A stretch of 31,942 nucleotides of DNA from UMGS1663 sp963621995. Lineage in GTDB: Bacteria; Bacillota; Clostridia; TANB77; CAG-508. The notes under the pieces are model-generated. The model ran no database searches, was not told the DNA's origin, and saw only the letters and a list, made by a program, of their open reading frames with translations. Positions 23,025 to 31,167 of the stretch are shown piece after piece. The position numbers and the translations under genes are program-made. Each line of letters begins with the position of its first letter. The stretch's first letter is position 1. The stretch spans positions 1 through 31,942 of the forward strand of contig CAVFFZ010000014.1 of the NCBI GenBank assembly GCA_963621995.1. Direction: 5' to 3'.

Positions 23025-23933
23025 ATGGAAGAAAAATTTAAATCAGGTTTTGTATCAATTATAGGAAGAACAAATGTGGGAAAATCAACAATTATAAATA
23101 GTTTAGTAGGAGAAAAAGTAGCAGCGGTTGCCAATAAAACGCAGACAACAAGAACTGCAATTCGTGCAATTGTAAATAGAGAAAACTCCCAAATTATTTT
23201 TATAGATACACCAGGAATACACAAGCCAAAATCTAAATTAAGCGAAGTTATGATAGATACAGCATTTACTTTTATTGGAGATGTTGATGTTGTAGTATTC
23301 GTTATAGATGGAACTTCAAAAGAAATAGGTAGAGGAGACTCAAAAATATTAGAAAAAATAAGACAAGCTGGTAAAAAAACAATTTTAGCTATTAATAAAG
23401 TTGATTTAGTAGAAAACAAAGAAGACTTATTAAAATTAATTGAATTGTACAAACAAGAGTACAATTTTACTGCAGTTGTTCCAATTTCAGCAATAAAAAA
23501 AGATAATTTAGAAATTTTATTACAAGAAATAGAAAGTAACCTAAAAGAAGGTCCTGCATATTATGACATAGACGAATACACAGACCAAACAACAAGACAA
23601 CTTGTAGAAGAAATAATAAGAGAAAAAGCATTAAGGCTACTTCAAGACGAAGTTCCACACGGAATTTTAGTAGAAACAGAAAAAGTAAAATTTAGGAAAA
23701 CAAAAGAAAAAGAAGAAATATACGATATAGATGCTACAATTTACTGCTTAAGAGAATCACATAAAGGAATTATAATAGGAAAAAACGGAAGCATGCTTAA
23801 GAAGATAGGAACATATGCAAGACAAGATTTAGAAGATATGTTAGGTACAAAAGTTAATTTAAAAATTTGGGTAAAAGTAAAAGAAGACTGGCTAAACAAT
23901 GATAGCATAATAAAAAAATTCAAATTAAAATAG
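23025..23933 (+). CDS. era: GTPase Era
   Basis: A 302-residue essential GTPase that binds the 3' end of 16S rRNA during 30S assembly. GTPase motifs: G1 GRTNVGKS (14-21), G2 TQTTR (39-43), G3 DTPG (61-64), G4 NKVD (124-127), G5 SAIKKDN. The C-terminal KH domain has GIIIGKNGSMLKKIG and LGTKVNLKIWVKVKEDW. Length and spacing match the family. A GGAGAAAG site precedes the ATG. It is followed by yqzL and recO, the standard Firmicutes arrangement. Confidence 0.96.
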   Translation: MEEKFKSGFVSIIGRTNVGKSTIINSLVGEKVAAVANKTQTTRTAIRAIVNRENSQIIFIDTPGIHKPKSKLSEVMIDTAFTFIGDVDVVVFVIDGTSKEIGRGDSKILEKIRQAGKKTILAINKVDLVENKEDLLKLIELYKQEYNFTAVVPISAIKKDNLEILLQEIESNLKEGPAYYDIDEYTDQTTRQLVEEIIREKALRLLQDEVPHGILVETEKVKFRKTKEKEEIYDIDATIYCLRESHKGIIIGKNGSMLKKIGTYARQDLEDMLGTKVNLKIWVKVKEDWLNNDSIIKKFKLK

Positions 23934-24016
23934 AACCATAACTTTCCAAGTATAAAATAGGTAAAAAAGTAAAAAATAAGAACAAAGAAAAAAATAGCAT
24001 AAAGGAGTGTAAATGT

Positions 24017-24193
24017 ATGATAAAACAATTAGCATGGAATACATTTAAAATTACTGGGGACATAAATTCCTATTTAGAGTTTGTGGAAGTAGAAAACGTG
24101 GAAAAAAAGATGAAAGAAAATTTACTAATAACAGAAGAAAAGAAAACACCAAATTTAGGAGCAAATATAGGAATAGATACAAACAATAAATAA
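24017..24193 (+). CDS. yqzL: YqzL-like small protein
   Basis: A 58-residue protein opening MIKQLAWNTFKITGDINSYLEF, which fits the YqzL pattern (L-x-W-K/N-x-F-x-x-T-G-x-I-x-x-Y-L). The C-terminal half (VEKKMKENLLITEEKKTPNLGANIGIDTNNK) is a variable polar tail and longer than the B. subtilis protein. The function of YqzL is unknown. AAAGGAG at 24001-24007 is nine bases before the ATG; a second ATG at 24013 is in another frame and closed after a few codons. It lies between era and recO, where yqzL is typically found, and 17 bases before recO. Confidence 0.82.
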   Translation: MIKQLAWNTFKITGDINSYLEFVEVENVEKKMKENLLITEEKKTPNLGANIGIDTNNK

Positions 24194-24210
24194 AATAAGG
24201 GAAATATAAT

Positions 24211-24921
24211 ATGGGCACTATAAAAACTAAAGGAATAATAATTGCCGAAAATAATATGGGCGATTTCGACAAAATGGTAACTATATTAACACCAAACGGA
24301 AAAATTGGGTGCTCTGCAAAAGGAGCAAGGAGACCTAAAAGTCAATTAGTAGCAGGAACCCAATTTCTATGTTTTGGTGAATATATGTTATTTAAAGGAA
24401 ACAATACATATACTTTAAATTCATGTGAGACAATAGAAATATTTTACGATATTAGAATAGATTTAGATAAATTAGAATATGCATCACAAATAACTAAAAT
24501 AATACAAGATGTAACAGATGAAAACCAAAACACATATAAAATTTTGCAGTTGTATTTAAATACTTTATATGTAATAGCAAAAACAGATATGAATTTAGAC
24601 TTTGTTATATCAATTTTCAAATTACGATTAATGTGTTTGCTAGGTTTTACACCTAGAATAGAAGAATGTGTAAATTGCAGACAAAAAGAAAAATTGTATT
24701 ATTTTAGTTTAAAAGATAATGGATTAAAGTGTGAAAACTGTGGCAAACAAGACACAGGTGCAATTCAAATATCAGAGTCAACAAAAATGGCAATTACATA
24801 TATAATTAAAGCACCAGCTAAAAAATTATATTCATTTGAAATATCAAAAGAAAACAAAAAACAATTAGAAATGATAAGTAAATTATATACAAACTTAAAA
24901 TTAGAGAAAGAATACAAATAA
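24211..24921 (+). CDS. recO: DNA repair protein RecO
   Basis: A 236-residue recombination mediator that loads RecA with RecR in the RecFOR pathway. The OB fold is N-terminal (KTKGIIIAENNMGDFDKMVTILTPNGKIGCSAKGARRPKS), followed by a helical middle and a four-cysteine zinc-ribbon: CVNC and CENC, with 22 residues between the two pairs. Length and order match RecO. The start has AAGGGAAA upstream. The terminator stem begins inside its last codons. Confidence 0.94.
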   Translation: MGTIKTKGIIIAENNMGDFDKMVTILTPNGKIGCSAKGARRPKSQLVAGTQFLCFGEYMLFKGNNTYTLNSCETIEIFYDIRIDLDKLEYASQITKIIQDVTDENQNTYKILQLYLNTLYVIAKTDMNLDFVISIFKLRLMCLLGFTPRIEECVNCRQKEKLYYFSLKDNGLKCENCGKQDTGAIQISESTKMAITYIIKAPAKKLYSFEISKENKKQLEMISKLYTNLKLEKEYK

Positions 24922-24944
24922 AATATTGTATTCTTTCTCTTTTT
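24903..24944 (+). terminator. Rho-independent terminator overlapping the recO end
   Basis: AGAGAAAGAATACAA (24903-24917) pairs perfectly with TTGTATTCTTTCTCT (24926-24940), T run to 24944. The recO stop codon (24919-24921) lies in the loop. Confidence 0.88.
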
Positions 24945-24977
24945 ATGATATATTGAAAGGCAAATAGGAGGTAAATT

Positions 24978-26216
24978 ATGTGGGGAGATATTGCAATTGC
25001 CTTTTTACTTGCTTTTATCACATCATTCATATTAACACCTTACACAATAAGAATTGCTAAAAAGATAGGAGCTGTAGATATACCAAAAGATAATAGAAGA
25101 ATGCATAATAAAGCTATGCCAAAATTTGGTGGACCGGCTATTATCATAGGTTTTTTAATATCAACAATTTATTTGATAATAACATCTTCAATAGAAGGAA
25201 ATATAGATATATTTGGACTGGAAAACTACATAGTTAAACTAGTTGGATTTCTATGTGGAATACTTGTTTTAAGTACATTTTGCTTCTTCGATGATATAAA
25301 AGGAATACATCCTTTAGTAAAATTACTAGGACAAGTTATATCAGCAGGAATTGTTGTAGCATGTGGAATTAGAATAGACAATTTTGACCTACCATTTTTT
25401 GAGGAAAATATAGTAATAGGAAATGTATTTTCTATAATTTTAACAATGGGTTGGATTGTAGGAATTACAAATGCAATTAACTTAATAGATGGATTAGATG
25501 GATTATCTACAGGAATTTCAATAATTTCATGTATATCATTACTAATAATATTTGCTTTAAATGGTTCACCATTTTTAGCAATTATATTAATAACAGCACT
25601 AATAGGTGCCTTAGCTGGATTTTTACCATTTAACTTTAACCCAGCCAAAACATTTATAGGAGATATAGGTTCAAACTTTATAGGATTTACACTTTCAATA
25701 GTATCAATACTTGGAGTTGCTAAAACAGCAACAGCATTTGTTATAGTATTACCTATAATAGTTTTAGGATTACCTATATTTGATACATTATCTGCAATAG
25801 TAAGAAGATTAGCAAAAGGAAAATCATTAAAAGCAGTATTCCAAGCAGATAAAGGACATTTACACCATAAATTAATAGCTAAAGGTTTTACACAAAAAGA
25901 AGCAGTTTTATTACTATATGGAGTTAGTGCAGCATGTGGAATGTTTGCAGTTATTCTATTTGAAAGTGATATATGGAAAGCATTATCATTTGCATTAATG
26001 GTTGTAGCAGTAGTATTTGTTGGATATAGAGAATTCTTTAAATTAAAGGAAGATGAAAGAGAAATGCATAAATGTTCAGCATGTGGCTATATTTACGATC
26101 CTAAAATAGGAGACATAGAACATGATGTAGAACCAAAAACAAAATTTGAGGATTTGCCAGAAGAATGGACTTGCCCATTGTGTAAAGCCAAAAAGGATCA
26201 ATTCGGAAAAATATAA
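24978..26216 (+). CDS. MraY/WecA/TagO-family phosphoglycosyltransferase fused to rubredoxin
   Basis: A 412-residue membrane enzyme. Residues 1-350 form a polyprenyl-phosphate N-acetylhexosamine-1-phosphate transferase with about ten helices. Signatures: DIPKDNRRMHNKAMPKFGGPA (34-54), FCFFDDIKGIHPLVKLLGQ with D105/D106, NAINLIDGLDGLSTG (165-179), FIGDIGSNFIGF, and KGHLHHKLIAKGFTQKEAVLLLY. This is the WecA/TagO branch, which makes undecaprenyl-PP-GlcNAc for teichoic acid or other envelope glycans. Residues 360-412 are a complete rubredoxin domain: C366-x-x-C369-GYIYDP, PKTKFEDLPEEWTC (C399) and C402, with DQFGKI at the end. Frame and spacing are continuous, with no stop between the two parts. 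AGGAGGT lies upstream. The rubredoxin end would be in the cytoplasm if topology follows WecA (inference). Confidence 0.9.
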   Translation: MWGDIAIAFLLAFITSFILTPYTIRIAKKIGAVDIPKDNRRMHNKAMPKFGGPAIIIGFLISTIYLIITSSIEGNIDIFGLENYIVKLVGFLCGILVLSTFCFFDDIKGIHPLVKLLGQVISAGIVVACGIRIDNFDLPFFEENIVIGNVFSIILTMGWIVGITNAINLIDGLDGLSTGISIISCISLLIIFALNGSPFLAIILITALIGALAGFLPFNFNPAKTFIGDIGSNFIGFTLSIVSILGVAKTATAFVIVLPIIVLGLPIFDTLSAIVRRLAKGKSLKAVFQADKGHLHHKLIAKGFTQKEAVLLLYGVSAACGMFAVILFESDIWKALSFALMVVAVVFVGYREFFKLKEDEREMHKCSACGYIYDPKIGDIEHDVEPKTKFEDLPEEWTCPLCKAKKDQFGKI

Positions 26217-26222
26217 AATTAT

Positions 26223-26268
26223 AAAGATGCCTTATTTTTCAAAAAATGATAAATAAGACATCTTTTTT
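26223..26268 (+). terminator. Rho-independent terminator
   Basis: AAAGATG-CTTATTT (26223-26237) pairs with AAATAAG-CATCTTT (26251-26265) with one mismatch (C against A), T run to 26268. Confidence 0.8.
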
Positions 26269-26297
26269 ACGTAATACTATGAAATTAAGAAAAAATA

Positions 26298-26306
26298 TGA
26301 TATAAT
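26298..26306 (+). promoter_or_regulatory. Extended -10 promoter for hslO-pth
   Basis: TGaTATAAT (26298-26306) lies 31 bases before the gene start. The -35 position reads TATGAA, weak but typical of extended -10 promoters. Confidence 0.55.
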
Positions 26307-26337
26307 ACCGATATCATAAAATTGAGAGGAAAATAAA

Positions 26338-27207
26338 ATGGATAAAATAGAAAAATTTTTAGCTTATAATGGAAAAATAAATATAACTTGCGTTTCAACT
26401 ACAGAATTAGTAGAAAAAGCAAGAAAAATACATGACTTAAGTCCAGTTGCAACAGCAGCACTTGGTAGATGTTTAACAATGGCTGTACTAATGTCATCTA
26501 ACACAAAAGAGGCAGAAGATAGTTTAACTTTACAAATAAAAGGAAATGGACCAATAGGAAATATTATAGTAACATCAGATAGTAATTTAAAAGTAAAAGG
26601 ATATGTAGCAAATCCAACAGTAGATGTACCTTTAAAAAAAGATGGAAAACTAGATGTAGGAACAGCAGTAGGCAAAAATGGATTTTTATATGTAATAAAA
26701 GACATAGGACTAAAAGAACCATATGTTGGAATGTCAAAGTTAGTAACAGGAGAAATTGCGGAAGATTTTGCAAATTACTATTATATATCAGAACAAAAGA
26801 ATACTGCAGTAGCATTAGGAGTTCTTGTAGATAAAAATGGTGTAAAAAGTGCTGGAGGATTTACAGTAACATCAATGCCAGATGCAACAGAAGATGAATT
26901 ATTTATATTAGAAAATAGATTAGTAGAAGCAAAGCCAATAAGTCAAATGCTAGACGAAGAAATGAGTTTATTAGATATAGCAAAAGATATAACAGGTGAT
27001 GCAAATATAAAAGTGTTAAAAGATGAAAGAAAGCCAGAATATAAATGTAATTGCTCAAGAGAAAAAATGGAAACAGCCTTAAAAACAGTGGGAAAAGAAG
27101 AACTAACAAATATATTAGAAGAAGATAAAAAAGCGGAAATAGTTTGCCATTTTTGTAATAAAAAATATGAATTCAATGAAAAAGATTTAAAAAAGATTAT
27201 TGGATAG
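26338..27207 (+). CDS. hslO: Hsp33 redox-regulated chaperone
   Basis: A 289-residue cytosolic holdase that is switched on by oxidation of a zinc centre. The signature cysteines are CNC (C237, C239) and CHFC (C270, C273), in the CxC-x30-CxxC spacing expected. Upstream is the Hsp33 fold with ATAALGRCLTMAVLMSSNTK, LTLQIKGNGPIGNIIVTSDSNLKVKGYV and KDIGLKEPYVGMSKLVTGEIAEDFANYY. AGAGGA precedes the ATG. pth follows after 8 bases, so the two are cotranscribed. Its presence fits an oxygen-sensitive anaerobe that also carries rubrerythrin. Confidence 0.95.
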   Translation: MDKIEKFLAYNGKINITCVSTTELVEKARKIHDLSPVATAALGRCLTMAVLMSSNTKEAEDSLTLQIKGNGPIGNIIVTSDSNLKVKGYVANPTVDVPLKKDGKLDVGTAVGKNGFLYVIKDIGLKEPYVGMSKLVTGEIAEDFANYYYISEQKNTAVALGVLVDKNGVKSAGGFTVTSMPDATEDELFILENRLVEAKPISQMLDEEMSLLDIAKDITGDANIKVLKDERKPEYKCNCSREKMETALKTVGKEELTNILEEDKKAEIVCHFCNKKYEFNEKDLKKIIG

Positions 27208-27215
27208 GAGGAAAA

Positions 27216-27773
27216 ATGTATTTAATAGTAGGACTTGGAAATCCTGAGGAAGATTATAGTAAAACAAGGCATAATATGGGATTTAATACTATAAACAAAA
27301 TAGCAAAGGAATATAACATTGAAGTTAATAAGAAAAAATTTGATGCGTTATATGGAGAAGGTTTTATAGAAAAAGAAAAAGTTATTTTATTAAAACCTCA
27401 AACATATATGAATTTAAGTGGAAAATCAATTATTCAAGTTGTTAATTTTTATAATATTCCAATGGAAAATATTTTCGTTATATATGACGATATTGATATT
27501 GAACCAGGTAAAATAAAAATTAGAAAAAAAGGTAGTAGCGGTTCACACAATGGCATGAAATCTGTCGTTGCAGAACTTCAAACAGAAGATTTTGCACGAA
27601 TTAGAGTGGGTATAGGAAAACCTGCATATAAAGACGATATGATAAATTATGTTATAGGTGCTATTCCAGAAGAAGAAAGAAAGATGTTAGATGAAGGAAC
27701 TACAAAAGCTGAAAAAGCAATGATTTCAATTATAAAAGATGGAATAGATAATGCTATGAATAAGTTTAACTAA
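27216..27773 (+). CDS. pth: Peptidyl-tRNA hydrolase
   Basis: A 185-residue esterase that frees tRNA from drop-off peptidyl-tRNA. Catalytic and binding residues: N9 in GLGNP, H19 in TRHNMGF, N66 in KPQTYMNLSGKS, D in IYDDIDIEPGKIKIR, and the SSGSHNGMKSV signature. Length fits the family. AGGAGG is upstream with correct spacing. It ends the hslO-pth unit; the long palindrome before the RNase G gene follows after 10 bases. Confidence 0.96.
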   Translation: MYLIVGLGNPEEDYSKTRHNMGFNTINKIAKEYNIEVNKKKFDALYGEGFIEKEKVILLKPQTYMNLSGKSIIQVVNFYNIPMENIFVIYDDIDIEPGKIKIRKKGSSGSHNGMKSVVAELQTEDFARIRVGIGKPAYKDDMINYVIGAIPEEERKMLDEGTTKAEKAMISIIKDGIDNAMNKFN

Positions 27774-27783
27774 GAAAGGGAAA

Positions 27784-27907
27784 GTTTGAAAAATAATTAC
27801 AATTTTGGATGCTTCAAATTTTGTTTAAAACGCGGTTATATACACAAAGTATGCGCCCTTGCCTTTTAAATAAAATTTTCATTGCCAAATTTAATTCTTT
27901 TTCAAAC
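27784..27907 (+). promoter_or_regulatory. Long imperfect palindrome in the leader of the RNase G gene
   Basis: GTTTGAAAAA (27784-27793) pairs perfectly with TTTTTCAAAC (27898-27907). The next bases (AATTA, then an AATTT/GG part) pair with interruptions. The inner arm 27816-27833 pairs with 27861-27878 over 18 positions with one G-U pair and one mismatch. The terminal loop is 27 bases (27834-27860). The structure ends one base before the GAGG ribosome site (27908-27911). No T run follows, so it is not an ordinary terminator. It could be an autoregulatory cleavage target, as the rne leader is in E. coli, or an inserted MITE-like element. Confidence 0.7.
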
Positions 27908-27924
27908 GAGGAATGAAATTAGGT

Positions 27925-29118
27925 ATGCAAGAATTAATTGTTGTTCAAAAACAAAACATAAAAGAAATTAGTATATTAGAAGAAGGCATATTAAAAGAAC
28001 ATTACAAGGAAAAAGAAGACAAAAAACGCCTAGAGGGTAATGTTTATATAGGCAGAGTTACAGATGTTTTAATAGGAATGCAAGCGGCATTTGTAGATAT
28101 AGGAACAGAAAAAAATGCATTTTTACATATAAGAGACATATTGCCTAAAAAGAGTAATGTGACTGGAAATAAGGAAGAAGAATTAGAAAACTATAAAATA
28201 AAAGATTATATAAAACCAAATCAAAAAGTACTAGTACAAGTAAAAAAAGACAGTAACAATATAAAGGGAGCTAGGGTAAGTACTAATATACAAATAGCAG
28301 GGAGATTTGTTGTAATTCTTCCAGAAAATGATTTCATTACAATTTCTCAAAAAATAGAAAATAAGAAAGAAAAAAACAGACTAATAAGTATAGTGGAGAG
28401 TGTTAAAAAAGATAAAAAAATAGGCATTATAATCCGAACAGCGGCAGAAGGAAAAGAAGAAAATAAAATAAAAAGGGACATAGAAAACACTTTAAAAGAA
28501 TTGGAAAATATACAAAAAGAATTTTTAAGCTCAGATAATAAAGCACCAAAAATAATAAAAAAGAATGATACAATTTTAGAGAAGATTTTATTAGATATTG
28601 CAGATAATAAACTAGAAAAAATATATGTAAATAACAAAAAATTAAAAAAAGAAATAGAACAAATTTTAAGAATATTAGAAGAAGATGTAACAATAAAAGT
28701 AGAACTTGTAGAAAAAGGACTAGAAAATAAATATGATTTAATTAGGCAAATAGAAAAAATATCAAATAAAAAAATATGGATTAAATGTGGAGGATTTATT
28801 ACAATAGATAAAACAGAAGCATTAACTGCAATAGATGTAAACTCAGGAAAATTTACAGGAAAAGAAAATATAGAAAAAACAGCACTAAAAGTAAATAAAG
28901 AAGCAAGTATTGAAATTGCAAAACAATTAAGACTACGAGATATAGGCGGAATAATTATTATAGATTACATAGATATGAATGAAAAAACTAGTAGAGAAGA
29001 AATAATAAAAATATTAAAAGAAAATTTAAAAGAAGATAGAGCAAAAACACAAGTAATGGAATTTACTAAGCTAAGTTTATTAGAGATAACAAGAAAGCAT
29101 ATGTTTAGTGAAGAATAA
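27925..29118 (+). CDS. rng: Ribonuclease E/G family protein (short RNase G)
   Basis: A 397-residue endoribonuclease of the RNase E/G family, acting in mRNA decay and rRNA maturation. An S1-like domain is at about 25-115 (GNVYIGRVTDVLIGMQAAFVDIGTEKNAFLH). The DNase I-like catalytic part shows KCGGFITIDKTEALTAIDVNSGKFTG, with metal-binding aspartates at about D304 (AIDVNSG) and D347 (IIDYIDM). It ends at LLEITRKHMFSEE, before the CPxC zinc-link that joins monomers in RNase E and G, so the dimer interface cysteines are missing. The ATG at 27913 has no spacing to its ribosome site; GAGG at 27908-27911 fits ATG 27925 (13-base gap). A 124-base hairpin precedes the gene. Confidence 0.9.
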   Translation: MQELIVVQKQNIKEISILEEGILKEHYKEKEDKKRLEGNVYIGRVTDVLIGMQAAFVDIGTEKNAFLHIRDILPKKSNVTGNKEEELENYKIKDYIKPNQKVLVQVKKDSNNIKGARVSTNIQIAGRFVVILPENDFITISQKIENKKEKNRLISIVESVKKDKKIGIIIRTAAEGKEENKIKRDIENTLKELENIQKEFLSSDNKAPKIIKKNDTILEKILLDIADNKLEKIYVNNKKLKKEIEQILRILEEDVTIKVELVEKGLENKYDLIRQIEKISNKKIWIKCGGFITIDKTEALTAIDVNSGKFTGKENIEKTALKVNKEASIEIAKQLRLRDIGGIIIIDYIDMNEKTSREEIIKILKENLKEDRAKTQVMEFTKLSLLEITRKHMFSEE

Positions 29119-29133
29119 AAGGAGAACTAGAAA

Positions 29134-29778
29134 ATGCCAAATCTTATTTATATAATGGGAAAAAGTTCAGCAGGAAAAGATACTATATATCAAAAAATAA
29201 AAGAAAGAATAGATACAAATTTGTATATCCCTTATACAACAAGACCTATGAGAGAAGGAGAAACTCAAGGTAGAGAATATAATTTTATAACAAGAGAAGA
29301 ATTTAACAAACTGGAAAATGAACAAAAAGTAATGGAAAACAGAAATTACAATGTAATAAATAAAAATGGGAAGAAAGACATTTGGATATATGCAACAATA
29401 GCAGATAATCAATGGAAACAATATGGAGACTTTTTAAGTATAGGAACTTTGGAATCTTATATAAACATTTTAAAATATTTAAAAAAACATCCAGAAAAGG
29501 ACTTAAAAATGGTACCTGTATATATTCATATAAGTGAAGAAGAAAGAAGAAAAAGAGCAACTGCAAGAGAAAATAAACAAACAAAACCAAATTTTGAAGA
29601 AATGGAAAGAAGGTTAAAAGCAGATAATATAGATTTTTCAGAAGAAAAATTAAAAGAGGCAGGAATTTCAAAATCTGAAACCTTTGAAAATTATGATTTA
29701 GAAAAATGTGTAAATGAAATTATTGAATACATACAAAGAAAAATACTAAAAGAAGTAAAAATAGAAGAAGAACGGTAA
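29134..29778 (+). CDS. Guanylate-kinase-like NMP kinase
   Basis: A 214-residue nucleotide kinase of the guanylate kinase fold, which would convert GMP to GDP with ATP. The P-loop is MGKSSAGKDTIY (about 8-19), the GMP-contact region YTTRPMREGETQGREYNFITREEF is clear, and the lid has ISEEERRKRATARENKQ. The P-loop differs from the standard GPSGAGKGT, as in the divergent clostridial gmk-like group, so the nucleotide specificity is less certain. AAAGGAG is upstream; the gene is 15 bases after the RNase gene. It forms an operon with rimO. Confidence 0.85.
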   Translation: MPNLIYIMGKSSAGKDTIYQKIKERIDTNLYIPYTTRPMREGETQGREYNFITREEFNKLENEQKVMENRNYNVINKNGKKDIWIYATIADNQWKQYGDFLSIGTLESYINILKYLKKHPEKDLKMVPVYIHISEEERRKRATARENKQTKPNFEEMERRLKADNIDFSEEKLKEAGISKSETFENYDLEKCVNEIIEYIQRKILKEVKIEEER

Positions 29779-29801
29779 AAAGAGAGGAATGAAATAATAA
29801 A

Positions 29802-31106
29802 ATGAACGTAGGATTTGTACATTTAGGATGTAGTAAAAATTTAGTAGATACAGAAATGGCAATAGGGCTATTTAAAGAAAATGGATACAAAATAGTAAAT
29901 AATGAAGAAGAAGCGGATGTGCTAGTAATAAATACATGTGGATTTATAGAACCAGCAAAAGAAGAAGCAATAAACACTATTTTAGAAATGGCAGAATATA
30001 AGAAAAAAAGATGTAAATATTTGATAGTAATGGGATGTTTAGTAGAAAGATACAAAGAAGAACTTTCAAAAGCAATTCCAGAAGTAGATTTATGGATAAA
30101 ATATAGTTCATATAACACAATATGGGATCAAATAGAAACAATATTAAAGTCAGAAAAAGTAAACAAAAATAACTTAGACTTTTTAGATAGAGTAATTACA
30201 ACAGGAAACAATTTTGCATATTTAAGAATAGCAGAAGGTTGTAGTAATTTCTGTACATATTGTGCAATACCAAAAATACGTGGACCATTTATAAGTAGAA
30301 AAATGGAGGATGTAATAGAAGAGGCTAAAAAGCTTGCAAATGAAGGATATGAAGAATTAATAATAATAGCACAAGACACTACAAAATATGGAATAGATAT
30401 ATATGGAGAATCTAAGCTAGCAGAATTGCTTAAAGAACTTTGCAAAATAGAAAAACTAAAATGGATTAGATTTTTATATGCATATCCAGAAACAATTACA
30501 GACGAATTAATAGAAGCTGTAAAAAATGAAGATAAAATTTGTAAATACTTTGATATTCCAATTCAACATATATCTAATAGTGTTTTAAAAAGAATGAATA
30601 GAAAAAGTAATGGAGAAACAATAAGAAATTTAATAAAAAGATTAAGAAAAGAAATTCCAGGAGTAGTAATTCGTACAACAGTAATGGTAGGATTTCCGGG
30701 AGAGACCAAAGAGGATTTTGAAGAATTGTATGATTTTGTTAAAGAAGCAAAATTTGAAAGATTAGGAGCATTTAGTTTCTCTAAAGAAGAGGGAACATCA
30801 GCAGAAAAATTAAAAGACCAAATTCATCCTATGACAAAGAAAAGTAGGTATAATAAAATAATGGGTATTCAACAAGAAATAGCAAGCAAAATAGGGCAAG
30901 AAATGGTAGGAAAAGAATTAGAAGTATTAATAGAAACAAAAACATTTGACGGAAAATATTATGTAGGAAGAAGCTATAGAGAAGTGCCAGATATAGATGG
31001 ATTAATATATATAGAAATGGTAGATAAAGCACTAGAAGGAAAATTTGTTAAATGTAAAATAACTAAAGCAAGTGGTTATGATTTAATAGGAAAAATTATT
31101 AAATAA
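29802..31106 (+). CDS. rimO: Ribosomal protein S12 methylthiotransferase RimO
   Basis: A 434-residue radical SAM enzyme that methylthiolates the aspartate of ribosomal protein S12. The MTTase N-terminal cluster ligands are C10, C46 and C79 in LGCSKNLVDTE, VINTCGFIE and MGCLVERY. The radical SAM motif is C147SNFC151TYC154. Other signatures are CAIPKIRGPFISRKMEDV, FLYAYPETITDELIEAV, IPIQHISNSVLKRMNR and VMVGFPGETKEDFEEL. The C-terminal TRAM domain is at about 370-432. VDTEMAIG and CSKNLVD mark RimO rather than MiaB. A start ATG follows AGAGAGGAA, 21 bases after the kinase gene. Confidence 0.95.
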   Translation: MNVGFVHLGCSKNLVDTEMAIGLFKENGYKIVNNEEEADVLVINTCGFIEPAKEEAINTILEMAEYKKKRCKYLIVMGCLVERYKEELSKAIPEVDLWIKYSSYNTIWDQIETILKSEKVNKNNLDFLDRVITTGNNFAYLRIAEGCSNFCTYCAIPKIRGPFISRKMEDVIEEAKKLANEGYEELIIIAQDTTKYGIDIYGESKLAELLKELCKIEKLKWIRFLYAYPETITDELIEAVKNEDKICKYFDIPIQHISNSVLKRMNRKSNGETIRNLIKRLRKEIPGVVIRTTVMVGFPGETKEDFEELYDFVKEAKFERLGAFSFSKEEGTSAEKLKDQIHPMTKKSRYNKIMGIQQEIASKIGQEMVGKELEVLIETKTFDGKYYVGRSYREVPDIDGLIYIEMVDKALEGKFVKCKITKASGYDLIGKIIK

Positions 31107-31129
31107 AATTATAGTGTAGAAAGTAATTC

Positions 31130-31162
31130 AAAAAAGAGGACCAACCTATGTAGGTTGGTCCT
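31130..31162 (-). terminator. Rho-independent terminator for rubrerythrin
   Basis: AGGACCAACCTA (31137-31148) pairs perfectly with TAGGTTGGTCCT (31151-31162). On the minus strand a T run follows (31135-31130). The plus strand has no T run, so it terminates rubrerythrin better than rimO. Confidence 0.85.
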
Positions 31163-31167
31163 TAACA

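Noticed and set aside
28347..28693. Long open frames on the opposite strand of the RNase, gmk and other genes
   Set aside because: They are mirror frames of A-rich coding sequence, rich in F, L and I, without ribosome sites or recognisable motifs.
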